Source: Phenylobacterium sp. | GTDB taxonomy: Bacteria; Pseudomonadota; Alphaproteobacteria; Caulobacterales; Caulobacteraceae | Length of the DNA: 64,000 nt | Direction: 5' to 3' | NCBI GenBank assembly: GCA_017991675.1 | Contig: JAGOQB010000001.1 | Span: 124,001 to 188,000 of the forward strand | In this document: piece by piece, positions 43,705 to 51,924 of the stretch | Layout: every line of letters starts with the position of its first letter | Position numbering within the stretch: the first letter of the stretch is position 1 | Made by a program: the position numbers and the translations under genes | The notes under the pieces: model-generated | What the model was told of the DNA's origin: nothing | The model's input: only the letters and a program-made list of their open reading frames with translations | Database searches by the model: none

Positions 43705-44274
43705 ATGACTGCGGCGCGCGACTTCATGATCCCCCTATGGTCCGAAGACCTCGGCCATATGCTCGAGGCGCGCGTGGCGGTGGAGGAGATCTGCAGTCGA
43801 TGCCAGCGGAAGCGGTTTCTCGACTTGGCCGCGATGGCCGCCAAGCTGGGCCCGCGCTACTCTCTATGGAACCGGCGACCGCCCTGCCCGACGCCCGGCT
43901 GCGGCGATCGGCTGTGGTTCCGCGCCCAGCCCCCGAACGCGTGGCACAAGATCATGTGCGACGTCCCGCCGGCGATGGTCGAGGGTCTGCACGCCCGGTG
44001 GCGCGCGACGCTGCCCAAGGCGCAGCGCGACAGCCTGCCGCTATCGCCCATGCTCGAGGCGACCGACAGCCTGGTGGAGGTGGGATGCGAACTGTGCGGC
44101 CATCGGTTCTATCTGAACCGCATGATGGTCGACGCCTGGGGCCCGGGGCTATCGACCGACGACCTGGCCGCCCGCTTCAGGCTGCAGTGCGGCCGCACGC
44201 CCTGCGTCCTCGAGCTCGAAATGACGCCCAGATGCGACGTGCCCTACGACGAGCGCCCCGAGCACCTGGTGTAA
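43705..44274 (+). CDS. Hypothetical phage protein with two cysteine clusters
   Basis: 189 residues. Contains three CxxC-type pairs: CSRCQRKRF, PCPTPGCGDRLWF and VGCELCGHRFYL, so one or two zinc-binding sites are likely. An alternative start is MIPLWSEDLG (43726). Its stop is three bases from the end of the leftward Q gene, convergent. No family recognised; with the two genes upstream it forms a small rightward trio of Cys-rich proteins at the prophage end. Confidence 0.55.
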   Translation: MTAARDFMIPLWSEDLGHMLEARVAVEEICSRCQRKRFLDLAAMAAKLGPRYSLWNRRPPCPTPGCGDRLWFRAQPPNAWHKIMCDVPPAMVEGLHARWRATLPKAQRDSLPLSPMLEATDSLVEVGCELCGHRFYLNRMMVDAWGPGLSTDDLAARFRLQCGRTPCVLELEMTPRCDVPYDERPEHLV

Positions 44275-44277
44275 GCG

Positions 44278-45321
44278 TCAGGCCGCCGCCGGCCCGCTCA
44301 GCGCGCTCAGGTCATAGGGCCCGAACTTCACGGCCTCGTAACCCAGCCACTCGTTGATCTCGAGGAACACCGACTGCAGGGGCTGGATCTCGTTGATGTA
44401 GAAGACGCCGGCGGCGCGGCCGACGTCGCCAAAGCCCCCGGTGTTCGACGGCACCACGCCCAGCAGCTGGGGAGGCGTGCGGTGCGCGGCCAGGATGTCG
44501 TCGCGCGAGATGTTCTTGATCCCCAGGAACTCGTCCTTCGCCGCGATCTCGCTGACCGGGATCAGCTGCAGCCCGTCCTTCTTGCCGCCCGGCGCGTACA
44601 TGAACAGGTTCCGGAAGTTGCCCGGCCCCTTGCTCTCCTTCAGCGCGGTGCGCAGCGCCTCGACGTCCTTTTCCTGGCTGGCCGCGTCGGTCATGTAGAG
44701 GATGAACCCGGCATGGCTGCCGTTGAGGTAGTAGCGCCGGCGGAAGATCGTCGCCGCCTCGTTCAGGAAGATCGACTGCAGCGCGCCCAGGTACTCGGGC
44801 ACGCCGTAGATCTCCTGGCTCAGGTCCGGGACCTTCAGGTGGCAGACGTCGCCCTTGCGGAAGGCGTGCTCGCCGTGGAGCCCGCCCAGGCCGCCCTGGG
44901 TCAGGAAGAAGAACTCCTCCGGATCGAGGCCGCGGCGGGTGTACCTGGCCGGCGATCGCACCAGCGCCAGCGTCCCGCCGGCGAGGTTGCGCTTGCGCTC
45001 GAGGTAGCCGTTCGCCGTGGTGCAGTAGTCCAGCGCCAGCGCCTTGAACTCCTTGCGGCTCAGGTATCGCGACGGCACGAAGGTCGAGGCGAGCAGGTTC
45101 ACCTTCACCCAGATCGCGCTGGAATGGTGCGGCGAGGCGCGGAACGTCTTGGCCAGGCCGTCCATCGACACCGGCGGCTCGTACCACTTGCCGTTCCGCC
45201 AGCACTCGATGTGATCCATCACCTCGCGCCGATCGAGCACCGGCTCCGGATCCCCGAACGAGAACACCATAGGCTCGGCGCTGGTCTTGGCCGCCACCTT
45301 GGCGGGCGCTCGCTTGGTCAT
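44278..45321 (-). CDS. P2 gpQ-like portal protein
   Basis: 347 residues (P2 gpQ is 344). The portal is the dodecameric ring through which DNA enters the capsid and to which the tail attaches. Family features are MVFSFGDPEPVLDRREVMDH, the N-terminal WYEPPVSMDGLAK, LVRSPARYTRRG, YGVPEYLGALQSIFLNEAATIFRRRYYLNG and NISRDDILAAHRTPPQLLGVVPSNTGGFGD, all typical of the P2 family portal. Start MTKRAPAK overlaps the terminase stop by four bases (ATGA). 28 in-frame residues upstream are not included. Confidence 0.93.
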   Translation of the reverse strand: MTKRAPAKVAAKTSAEPMVFSFGDPEPVLDRREVMDHIECWRNGKWYEPPVSMDGLAKTFRASPHHSSAIWVKVNLLASTFVPSRYLSRKEFKALALDYCTTANGYLERKRNLAGGTLALVRSPARYTRRGLDPEEFFFLTQGGLGGLHGEHAFRKGDVCHLKVPDLSQEIYGVPEYLGALQSIFLNEAATIFRRRYYLNGSHAGFILYMTDAASQEKDVEALRTALKESKGPGNFRNLFMYAPGGKKDGLQLIPVSEIAAKDEFLGIKNISRDDILAAHRTPPQLLGVVPSNTGGFGDVGRAAGVFYINEIQPLQSVFLEINEWLGYEAVKFGPYDLSALSGPAAA

Positions 45322-47105
45322 TCGTAGATCTCCAGGAAACTGCGCGGCGCGATCCCGGCGCCGGCCTCGAGCGGTTCGTTGATGAGGGCGTGCATCGTGG
45401 CCCACGCCAGGTCGGCGTGGCCGGTCAGTTCGTTCCGGCCGGCGTCGTAGGTCACAGCCCGGCCCGATCCGGTCAGGGTCTTGCGGATGGCCATGAAGCT
45501 CTGGGTCACGTCGGACCAGCCGGCGTCGTACTGCAGGCGGCCACGGCGGATGGTGTCGGTGGCCTTCAGCACCAGGCCGACCTTGACCTCGGCCGAGTAG
45601 CTGATCGCCCGCGCGGTCGGGAAGAAGGTGCGCACCAGCTGATAGACGCCCTGCCCCATGCCGGTCGCATCGATGCCGATATAGGTGACGTTGTACCGCT
45701 TCGTGATCCGCTCGATCGCCGCGGCCTGGGCGGCGAAGTCCATGCCCCGGAACTGATGCTTCTCCAGGATCCGGAACTTGCCGCCCGGCGTCGCCGGCGG
45801 GGCCATCACCACCAGGGCGGCGCTGTCGCCGGTCAGCGAGGGGTCATAGCCGATCCACACCGGCATGTTGCCGAACGGCCGGACGGCCAGCGGCTTGTAG
45901 TCCTCCCACTCGACCCAGGCGTCCACGAAGCACGACTGCATCATCGCCATCGGGAACACCGACAGGGTGTCGTCGATGAACTCGCACATGAGCAGGTTGG
46001 CGAACTGGTCGGGCGAGTACTCGAACCGCAGCTCGTCGATGTCGAAGAGGTCGCAGCCGCCCCGTTCGGCGTCCTCGATCGTGACGATCTGCCGCCAGAT
46101 CCTGTCCGCGCCGACCTGGCCGGCGGCCAGCGCCTTCCAGGTCAGGTCGAACTCGGCCCGCTCATCCTTGGGCCGCCGGCGGTTGAACAGATCACCCGTC
46201 CAGAACGGATGGGCCTCGTGGTTTACGCTGGACGGCGTCGAGAAGTAGGTCTTGCGCCACTTCTTGTGCAGCGCCATCCCCGACGCGACCTTGTTCAGCT
46301 CCTGAAAGCCGTAGGTCCAGAAGAACTCGTCGAAGTAGAAATTGCCGTGATAGCCCTGCGCGGTCCTGGCGTTGGTCCCCAGGAAGTACAGCGTCGCGCC
46401 GTTGGGCAGCACGATCGGGTCGCCGGTCAGCTCGACGTCCGCCTCCTTGGCGAAGGCGACGATGTACTGGCGGAAGACGTGTGCCTGGCTCTTGGACGCC
46501 GACAGGAAGATCTGGTTGCGGCCGGTCTTCAGCGCGTCAACAAACGCCTCGCGGGCGAAGTACCAGGTCGCGCCGATCTGCCGGCTCTTGAGGATGACCC
46601 GGGTGCGTTCGTCGCCGGCGGCGGCCCAGACGCGCTGATAGTCGAACAGGCTCTCTTCGAAGATCGCGATCAGCTTCGCGGCCTGCTCATCGCTGATCGC
46701 GTTGCGCTTGGGCTTGTGCCGCGGCGCGGCGTTTCGGTTGGCGATGCTGGGGTTGAGGTCGCCCTCGTGTCCGCCGGGCGCCTCGTAGCGGCGCACCCGA
46801 GCCAGGCGCTCGACCTGGCGGCCCAGGAGGTCGATCTCCTTGAAGTCGCCGCCCGTCTTCACCGGCTTGGCGATCAGCTGGACCAGGCGCGCCTCGAGCG
46901 AGGCCTCGACCCGCTCGATCGCCGGGGCCTCGTCCCACTTGTCGCGCGACTTCCAGCTGGCCACGGTCCCGCGCGGGATCGCCAGGAAGGCGGCGATGTC
47001 CACCACCTGCCAGCCCATGAAATAGAGCTCGCGCGCCCGCCGGCTCGGGTCCGGCGCGGGCGGCGTTAGGGGATCGACAGCAGGTTTCGCCTCGGCCTCG
47101 GCCAT
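45318..47105 (-). CDS. P2 gpP-like terminase large (ATPase) subunit
   Basis: 595 residues (P2 gpP is 590). Packages DNA into the prohead. N-terminal helix-turn-helix like RELYFMGWQVVDIAAFLAIPRGTVASWKSRDKW, ATPase region with VILKSRQIGATWYFAREAF (Walker A-like) and NFYFDEFFWTYGF (Walker B DE), then nuclease-type region with WIGYDPSLTGDSAALVV and IGIDATGMGQGVYQLVR. Leftward unit with portal; the late activator dyad is 47 bases upstream of its start. Confidence 0.94.
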   Translation of the reverse strand: MAEAEAKPAVDPLTPPAPDPSRRARELYFMGWQVVDIAAFLAIPRGTVASWKSRDKWDEAPAIERVEASLEARLVQLIAKPVKTGGDFKEIDLLGRQVERLARVRRYEAPGGHEGDLNPSIANRNAAPRHKPKRNAISDEQAAKLIAIFEESLFDYQRVWAAAGDERTRVILKSRQIGATWYFAREAFVDALKTGRNQIFLSASKSQAHVFRQYIVAFAKEADVELTGDPIVLPNGATLYFLGTNARTAQGYHGNFYFDEFFWTYGFQELNKVASGMALHKKWRKTYFSTPSSVNHEAHPFWTGDLFNRRRPKDERAEFDLTWKALAAGQVGADRIWRQIVTIEDAERGGCDLFDIDELRFEYSPDQFANLLMCEFIDDTLSVFPMAMMQSCFVDAWVEWEDYKPLAVRPFGNMPVWIGYDPSLTGDSAALVVMAPPATPGGKFRILEKHQFRGMDFAAQAAAIERITKRYNVTYIGIDATGMGQGVYQLVRTFFPTARAISYSAEVKVGLVLKATDTIRRGRLQYDAGWSDVTQSFMAIRKTLTGSGRAVTYDAGRNELTGHADLAWATMHALINEPLEAGAGIAPRSFLEIYE

Positions 47106-47151
47106 GGCGGCGCAGCCTAGTCGCGGGCCCGCCGCGGCCAGTCCCGGCCCT

Positions 47152-47174
47152 GTTGTTTCATTGCCTTAAACAAC
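47152..47174. promoter_or_regulatory. Phage late dyad copy 1 (P/O divergent promoter)
   Basis: GTTGTTT-CATTGCCTT-AAACAAC, 7-bp perfect arms around 9 bases, between the leftward P gene and the rightward O gene. In P2 this interval carries the divergent P and O late promoters activated by Ogr. One of four copies in the prophage with the same spacing. Confidence 0.72.
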
Positions 47175-47268
47175 CCGCCCGCCTTGAGCAGAACGCGCCA
47201 GCGCCCCCGACATAGCGCCGATCAATTCGGCCGCCTGGCCGCCCCTGCTAGCCCTGCTCCGAGGCGTC

Positions 47269-48156
47269 ATGTCCAAGTCCAAATTCTTCCGCGTCGCCGT
47301 CGAAGGCGCCACGACCGACGGCCGCGTGATCGAGCGCGTTTGGATCGACGAGATGGCTGCGACCTACAACCCGCAGACCTTCGGCGCGCGGATCAACATG
47401 GAGCACATCCACGGCTACTCCGATCAGCCGCCGTTCTGCGCCTACGGCGACATCCTGGCGCTGAAGGCCGAAGATTTCGACCTCGAGGTCGGCGGAAAGA
47501 CCGAGAAGCGGCGTGCGCTGTACGCCCAGATCGCGCCGAACGAACTGCTGCTGAAGGCCAATCGCGCCGGGCAGAAGGTGTTCACCTCGGTCGAGGTGAA
47601 TCCGAACTTCGCCGGCACCGGCAAGGCCTACCTCACCGGCATGGCCATCACCGACAACCCGGCCAGTCTCGGCGTCGAGATGCTGGAGTTCGCGGCCAAG
47701 ACGCCCGCTGTGAAGGCGCTGTTCGACAGCCGCAAGCAGCACAAGGACAACCTCTTCACCGCCGCGCTCGAGACCATGTTCGAGCTCGAGGCCGAAGGTG
47801 GCGCCGAACCGCCGTCCGAAGGCGGCTTCATGGCCGCGTTCACCGCCTTCCTCAATCAGCTCCGCGCGACTCCGGCCGCGCCGGCGGGCGAGGCCTCCCC
47901 CCCGGCCGCCCCGGCCGCTGCCCCGGGCGCCGCGCCCGCCGGCGGCGGTGACAACTTCAACCAGGCGGCCTTCCTCGGCCTGGCCCAGACCCTCGAAGCG
48001 TCGCTGAAGGCGCAGGGCGAGGCGTTCAAGGCCGAGCTGCAGGTCCTGCGCCAGGACATGTCCGGCCTGACCGCCAAGCTATCGAGCACGCCGGACAACA
48101 GCGCCGCGCGCCCGGAAAGCATCGGCGGCGCCGGCCAGATCCTGGCCGACTGCTGA
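47269..48156 (+). CDS. P2 gpO-like capsid scaffolding protein/protease
   Basis: 295 residues (P2 gpO 284). Serves as internal scaffold and matures the capsid proteins. The serine protease triad of gpO is conserved: Asp17 in TTDGRV, His46 in NMEHIHGY, Ser105 in TSVEVNPNF. A long Pro/Ala-rich linker (~197-225) leads to the helical scaffold domain (~230-280) ending AGQILADC. First gene of the rightward head/lysis operon. Confidence 0.95.
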   Translation: MSKSKFFRVAVEGATTDGRVIERVWIDEMAATYNPQTFGARINMEHIHGYSDQPPFCAYGDILALKAEDFDLEVGGKTEKRRALYAQIAPNELLLKANRAGQKVFTSVEVNPNFAGTGKAYLTGMAITDNPASLGVEMLEFAAKTPAVKALFDSRKQHKDNLFTAALETMFELEAEGGAEPPSEGGFMAAFTAFLNQLRATPAAPAGEASPPAAPAAAPGAAPAGGGDNFNQAAFLGLAQTLEASLKAQGEAFKAELQVLRQDMSGLTAKLSSTPDNSAARPESIGGAGQILADC

Positions 48157-48202
48157 TCAGCCTCGCCGCCCGCCCCCTTCCACCGCCCCCGGACCCCGAT
48201 TC

Positions 48203-49234
48203 ATGCGCAACGAGACCCGTCTAGTCTTCAACCATTACCTGGACCGCCAGGCCCAGCTGAACCAGGCCCCCGCGGCCGTGGTTCGCGGCGAGAAGGCCTT
48301 CAGCATCGAGCCGTCGATCCAGCAGAAGCTGAACGAAAAGCAGCAGGAGGACTCGGCCTTCCTGAAGGCGATCAACCTGATCACCGTCGATGAAATGAAG
48401 GGCGAAAAGCTCGGCATGGGCATCGGCGGCCCGCTGGCCAGCCGCACCAACACCGACGCTGCGGATCGCGCGACCCGCGACCCGACCACCCTGGACCAAC
48501 AGGGCTACGAGGTCGTCCAGACCAACAGCGACACCCACGTCAGCTACGCCAAGCTGGACCAGTGGGCGAAGTTCCCCGACTTCCAGAACCGCATGCGTTC
48601 CGTGATCACCAAGCGCCAGGCGCTGGACCGGATCATGATCGGCTGGAACGGGACCTCGGCGGCCGCCACGACCAACATCGTCGCCAACCCGCTGCTGCAG
48701 GACGTCAACAAGGGCTGGCTGGCCCACGCCCGCGCCTACGACGGCGGCTCGCACGTCTTCGCCGACGGTCCCGTTGGCGTCGGTAAGATCATCGTCAAGG
48801 CGTCCGGCGGCGGCGACTATCGTAACCTGGACGCCCTGGTGGTCGACCTGGTCCATAACTTGCTGCCGTCCTGGGCCCGCGAGGACCCGAACCTGGTGGC
48901 GATCATCGGCGCCGGCCTGCTGCACGACAAGTACTACCCGCTGGTCAACGCCAACCTCGCCCCGACCGAGACCCTGGCGGCCGACCTGGTGATTTCCCAG
49001 AAGCGCATCGGCAACAAGAAGGCGGTCACCGTCCCGTACTTCCCCGCCGACGCGATCGCCATCACCCGGCTCGACAACCTGTCGATCTACGAGCAGGCCG
49101 GAAAGCGCCGCCGCACGATCGTCGACAACGCCAAGCGTAACCGCATCGAGACCTACGAGTCGTCCAACGACGGCTACGTGATCGAGGACTTCGACTTCTT
49201 CTGCGCCGCCGAGAAGGTCGAGATCCAGGAATAA
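48203..49234 (+). CDS. P2 gpN-like major capsid protein
   Basis: 343 residues (P2 gpN 357). N-terminal processing region MRNETRLVFNHYLDRQAQLN, then the HK97-like fold with FSIEPSIQQKLNEKQQEDSAFLKAIN, INLITVDEMKGEKLGMGIGGPLASR, WAKFPDFQNRMRSVITKRQALDRIMIGWNGTSAA and KKAVTVPYFPADAIAITRLDNLSIYEQ. The gpO protease is expected to trim it. A strong hairpin starts 35 bases after the stop. Confidence 0.96.
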   Translation: MRNETRLVFNHYLDRQAQLNQAPAAVVRGEKAFSIEPSIQQKLNEKQQEDSAFLKAINLITVDEMKGEKLGMGIGGPLASRTNTDAADRATRDPTTLDQQGYEVVQTNSDTHVSYAKLDQWAKFPDFQNRMRSVITKRQALDRIMIGWNGTSAAATTNIVANPLLQDVNKGWLAHARAYDGGSHVFADGPVGVGKIIVKASGGGDYRNLDALVVDLVHNLLPSWAREDPNLVAIIGAGLLHDKYYPLVNANLAPTETLAADLVISQKRIGNKKAVTVPYFPADAIAITRLDNLSIYEQAGKRRRTIVDNAKRNRIETYESSNDGYVIEDFDFFCAAEKVEIQE

Positions 49235-49269
49235 CCCGCGCCAGCCGCGCCCCCGCCCCTTCATGGGGT

Positions 49270-49318
49270 GGGGGCCTCAGCAAGCGCCTGGCCCGCCCAG
49301 GCGCTTCCTCAGGCCCCC
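49270..49318 (+). terminator. Long hairpin after the major capsid gene
   Basis: 22-base arms (GGGGGCCTCAGCAAGCGCCT... and the near-complement, two mismatches) around CCCGC, 36 bases after the capsid stop. No T-run follows. Most likely a transcription attenuator or mRNA stabiliser that raises capsid yield relative to the downstream genes, as inference. Confidence 0.55.
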
Positions 49319-49332
49319 AAGGAGAGAACCAA

Positions 49333-49581
49333 ATGGCCCCCACGACTCGATCCAAGGCATCGAAGCTGCGCGCGCTGCTGCTCGACTTCGCCTGCGTTTT
49401 GATGTTCTGCGCCGCAGTGGTCGCGACGATCCAATCGCGCATCGCGGGCGATATCCATGCTGCGCATTGGTCCGAAATCGCTGCGCTCTTGGCGCTGATG
49501 CTTCTGCTCGCCCTGCTGCAGCGCTCGCCGGCTCACGACACCCGCACGCGCAATGACGCGGCGGCCGGGGACGACCAGTGA
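49333..49581 (+). CDS. Small membrane protein inserted between N and M (moron-like)
   Basis: 82 residues with two hydrophobic segments (LLLDFACVLMFCAAVVATI and IAALLALMLLLALL), basic N-terminus and acidic tail, AGGAGAG ribosome-binding site. P2 has no gene between N and M. Position after a capsid-gene hairpin and membrane topology fit a moron such as a superinfection-exclusion protein, but this is inference. Stop shares ATGA with M. Confidence 0.55.
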   Translation: MAPTTRSKASKLRALLLDFACVLMFCAAVVATIQSRIAGDIHAAHWSEIAALLALMLLLALLQRSPAHDTRTRNDAAAGDDQ

Positions 49582-50495
49582 CCAGCCCCGCCCAACGCCA
49601 CCGCGAACGCCTCGCGGCCGAGCGCGAAGGCCGCGCCTATGATCCTCCGGCGTTCGAACCACAGGCGGCGACGTTGATCTTCGACGACCCGCTTGCCGCC
49701 GACCTCCGTTCTCCGGCCTCGGACACGTTCGCCAGCCCCGCCCTGCGCCACCGCATCAAGGTCGGCGCGGCCGCGGCCGCCGCGATCGCCGCCGCCGGCG
49801 GCCTCGATGTCGCCAACGACGACGGCGGCCTCAACCCGAACGCCACGCCGTACGAGCTGCAGCTGCTGCAGCTGACCGACCACAAGCGCCAGCTGAAGGA
49901 CATCAAGTCCGTCGAGCGCAAGATCGAGGTCAAGCGCCTGATCGTGCCGCAGTACGCGGCCTGGTGCGACGCCGTGGTCGAGGCCTGCGCCGCCGCCAAC
50001 GCCGCCTCTCCCGACGACGTCGTCGGCACCATGCTGGTCTGGCGCATCGACATCGGCGACTACCCGGGCGCCCTGCGCCTGGCCGAGCACATGCTGCGCT
50101 TCAACCTGCCGCTGCCGGGCCGCTACGACCGCGACGTCGCCACCCTGCTGGTCGACGAGTTCGCCGACGCCGCCCTGACCGCCCTGCGCGCCGCCGCGCC
50201 CTTCCCGGCCGAGGTCCTCGACGACATCGAGATCCTGACCGGCGAGGCCGACATCCACGACCAGGCGCGCGCGAAACTGTTCAAGGCTCGGGGCCTCTTC
50301 GCCCTGCAGCTGGCAGACAACCCGCCCGAGGGTCACGCCGTCGCCGGCGGCCGCCTGGCCGCCCTGACCGAGGCCCAGGCCCGCCTGAGCCGCGCGCTGG
50401 AGCTGAACCCCCAGATCGGCGTGGTGAAGGACCTCGAGCGCGTCGCCCGCGAACTGAAGAAGGAATCGGCCACGCCGCCCGACGGCCAGGCCTAA
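49578..50495 (+). CDS. P2 gpM-like terminase small subunit
   Basis: 305 residues (P2 gpM 247), starting MTSPAQRHRERLAAEREG, the hallmark N-terminus of the family. Binds the cos site and recruits the large subunit. Central LQLLQLTDHKRQLKDIKSVERKIEVKRLIVPQYAAW and MLVWRIDIGDYPGALRLAEHML are conserved. C-terminal part holds AQARLSRALELNPQIGVVKDLERVARELKK. Coupled to the preceding small gene by ATGA overlap. Confidence 0.92.
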   Translation: MTSPAQRHRERLAAEREGRAYDPPAFEPQAATLIFDDPLAADLRSPASDTFASPALRHRIKVGAAAAAAIAAAGGLDVANDDGGLNPNATPYELQLLQLTDHKRQLKDIKSVERKIEVKRLIVPQYAAWCDAVVEACAAANAASPDDVVGTMLVWRIDIGDYPGALRLAEHMLRFNLPLPGRYDRDVATLLVDEFADAALTALRAAAPFPAEVLDDIEILTGEADIHDQARAKLFKARGLFALQLADNPPEGHAVAGGRLAALTEAQARLSRALELNPQIGVVKDLERVARELKKESATPPDGQA

Positions 50496-50513
50496 AGATC
50501 GCCCCCCGGCGCT

Positions 50514-50582
50514 CGGCGGCGGGACCGGCCAGGATCCGAGGATCTCTCCCCTCAAAGTCTTAAAGCCGGTCCCCCACCGCCG
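50514..50582 (+). terminator. Hairpin between M and L
   Basis: CGGCGG-x-GGGACCGGC and GCCGGTCCC-xxx-CCGCCG form a 15-bp stem with one asymmetric bulge around a 35-base loop, 18 bases after the M stop. It may tune transcription or stabilise mRNA inside the late operon; no T-run. Confidence 0.4.
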
Positions 50583-50631
50583 TATGCCGGGCGCGGGGGG
50601 AGACGAGCCGCTGCAAACCTAGAGCATCGCA

Positions 50632-51120
50632 ATGAGTGGATTCGTCTCCCGACCCCCGTCTGCCGACACCCTGCCGCCGCCGACGGTCCCGCCCGAGGTC
50701 ATCACCAGCGACGGCTGGTGGCCGGACATCGACATGGCCAAGCTGCGCCAGGTCGCCAAGCTCGACACGAACATCACCCCGGAACGGCTGCGCGACGCGG
50801 CGATCGCCGCCATGATCGAGCTCAACGGCGAGCTCGAGGCCTGGCGCGCGCCGCATGACGCCGCCGGCGCGGCCAACCTGCATGCGGTCGAGGCGCCGCA
50901 GATCGACGGCGAGAGCCGCTATGTCCACCTCTACACCCGGGCGCTCTACTCGGCCGTGGCCGCCGACCTGTCCGAGCGCCTGGCCGACGTCATGGCCACG
51001 ACGGCGGGCCTCGATCGCGCGGCCGAGCTCGGCGTGACGGTCGACCAGCACCGCCGCGCCCAGCGCTGGGCGATCCGCACCTTCCTGGGCCTGCCGCACA
51101 ACACGGTCGAGCTGATCTGA
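50632..51120 (+). CDS. P2 gpL-like head completion protein
   Basis: 162 residues (P2 gpL 169). Completes the DNA-filled head before tail joining. Family features include ITSDGWWPDIDMAKLRQVAKLDTNITPERLRDA and YTRALYSAVAADLSERL, with AIRTFLGLPHNTVELI at the end. Its stop overlaps the next start in TGATG. Confidence 0.92.
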   Translation: MSGFVSRPPSADTLPPPTVPPEVITSDGWWPDIDMAKLRQVAKLDTNITPERLRDAAIAAMIELNGELEAWRAPHDAAGAANLHAVEAPQIDGESRYVHLYTRALYSAVAADLSERLADVMATTAGLDRAAELGVTVDQHRRAQRWAIRTFLGLPHNTVELI

Positions 51121-51332
51121 TGGCCGTGCGTAACCTCACCGCCCACCAGGATGAGCCGCTCGACGCCCTGCTGTGGCGCGAGCTCGGCCGATCCGACGGC
51201 CTCGAGGCCGTCCTCAACGCCAACCCGGGCGTGGCCCAACTGTCGACCGCCTTGCCCGAGGGCCACCAGGTGCTCGCGCCCGACGCGGCCCAGGCCGTTC
51301 GCACCCAAACCCTTATCCAACTCTGGGACTGA
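51120..51332 (+). CDS. P2 gpX-like tail protein
   Basis: 70 residues (P2 gpX 67). Small LysM-like tail protein, pattern LTAHQDEPLDALLWRELGRSDGLEAVLNANPGVAQLSTALPEGHQVLAPD. Directly follows L, as in P2, with a one-base stop/start overlap. Confidence 0.9.
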   Translation: MAVRNLTAHQDEPLDALLWRELGRSDGLEAVLNANPGVAQLSTALPEGHQVLAPDAAQAVRTQTLIQLWD

Positions 51333-51334
51333 TC

Positions 51335-51577
51335 ATGACCGCCGCCCACCTCACCCAGGCGCGATCGCAGCCTGCCGCCCCCCAGCCCAACTGGACCGCA
51401 ATCGGCGTTCTGATCGCCGTGCTCGTTCATGCCGCCGCCCTGGGCGCCTTCGGCGCGGCGCTGGACCGTCGCGTCGCCGCTATCGAGGCGCAGATCCCGC
51501 CTGGATCGATTCAGGTCCTGCAGGAGCGGACGCTGCAGATCCAGAAATCGGTGGGCAAGCTGGAGGCGCGCGGATGA
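51335..51577 (+). CDS. Small phage membrane protein in lysis region
   Basis: 80 residues, two bases after gpX. One membrane span (WTAIGVLIAVLVHAAALGAFGAAL) followed by a short helix RRVAAIEAQI and SIQVLQERTLQIQKSVGKLEARG. In P2 the holin gene follows X; this single-span protein may be an antiholin or part of the holin system. ATGA overlap with the next gene. Confidence 0.6.
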   Translation: MTAAHLTQARSQPAAPQPNWTAIGVLIAVLVHAAALGAFGAALDRRVAAIEAQIPPGSIQVLQERTLQIQKSVGKLEARG

Positions 51578-51924
51578 TCGATCCGGACAACCCCCTGCCC
51601 GAGGCCAGCTTCCTCTGGCGCCGCTGGCTGACCTTCGCCGCCAGCCTGGCGCTCTGGGGCTTGCTGTTCCTCGCCCTGCCCCGCATTCCCGGGGCGCACC
51701 TGCTCGCCTTCGCCCAATCGATCATGATCGTGCTGGTCGTGCTGTGGGTGCTCTACTTCAGCGGCGCGTCGGCCGACGACATCGGCCGCCTGATCGCCCG
51801 CGCCAGGCCTGCGGCCCGAGAACTGCCGCCAGTGGATCCGCCGCCGGCGGCGTCGCCCCTTGCCCGGTCGATCGCCGGCAAGCCCAACCCGCCCCTGCCC
51901 GATTGGTTGAGCCCCGATGCTTGA
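51574..51924 (+). CDS. Putative holin (two-span membrane protein)
   Basis: 116 residues with two membrane segments (LTFAASLALWGLLFLALPRI and FAQSIMIVLVVLWVLYF) and a cytoplasmic Pro/Arg-rich tail. Position between gpX and the muralytic enzyme is that of the P2 holin Y, but sequence similarity is not evident. Overlaps the following endolysin by 8 bases. Confidence 0.6.
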   Translation: MIDPDNPLPEASFLWRRWLTFAASLALWGLLFLALPRIPGAHLLAFAQSIMIVLVVLWVLYFSGASADDIGRLIARARPAARELPPVDPPPAASPLARSIAGKPNPPLPDWLSPDA

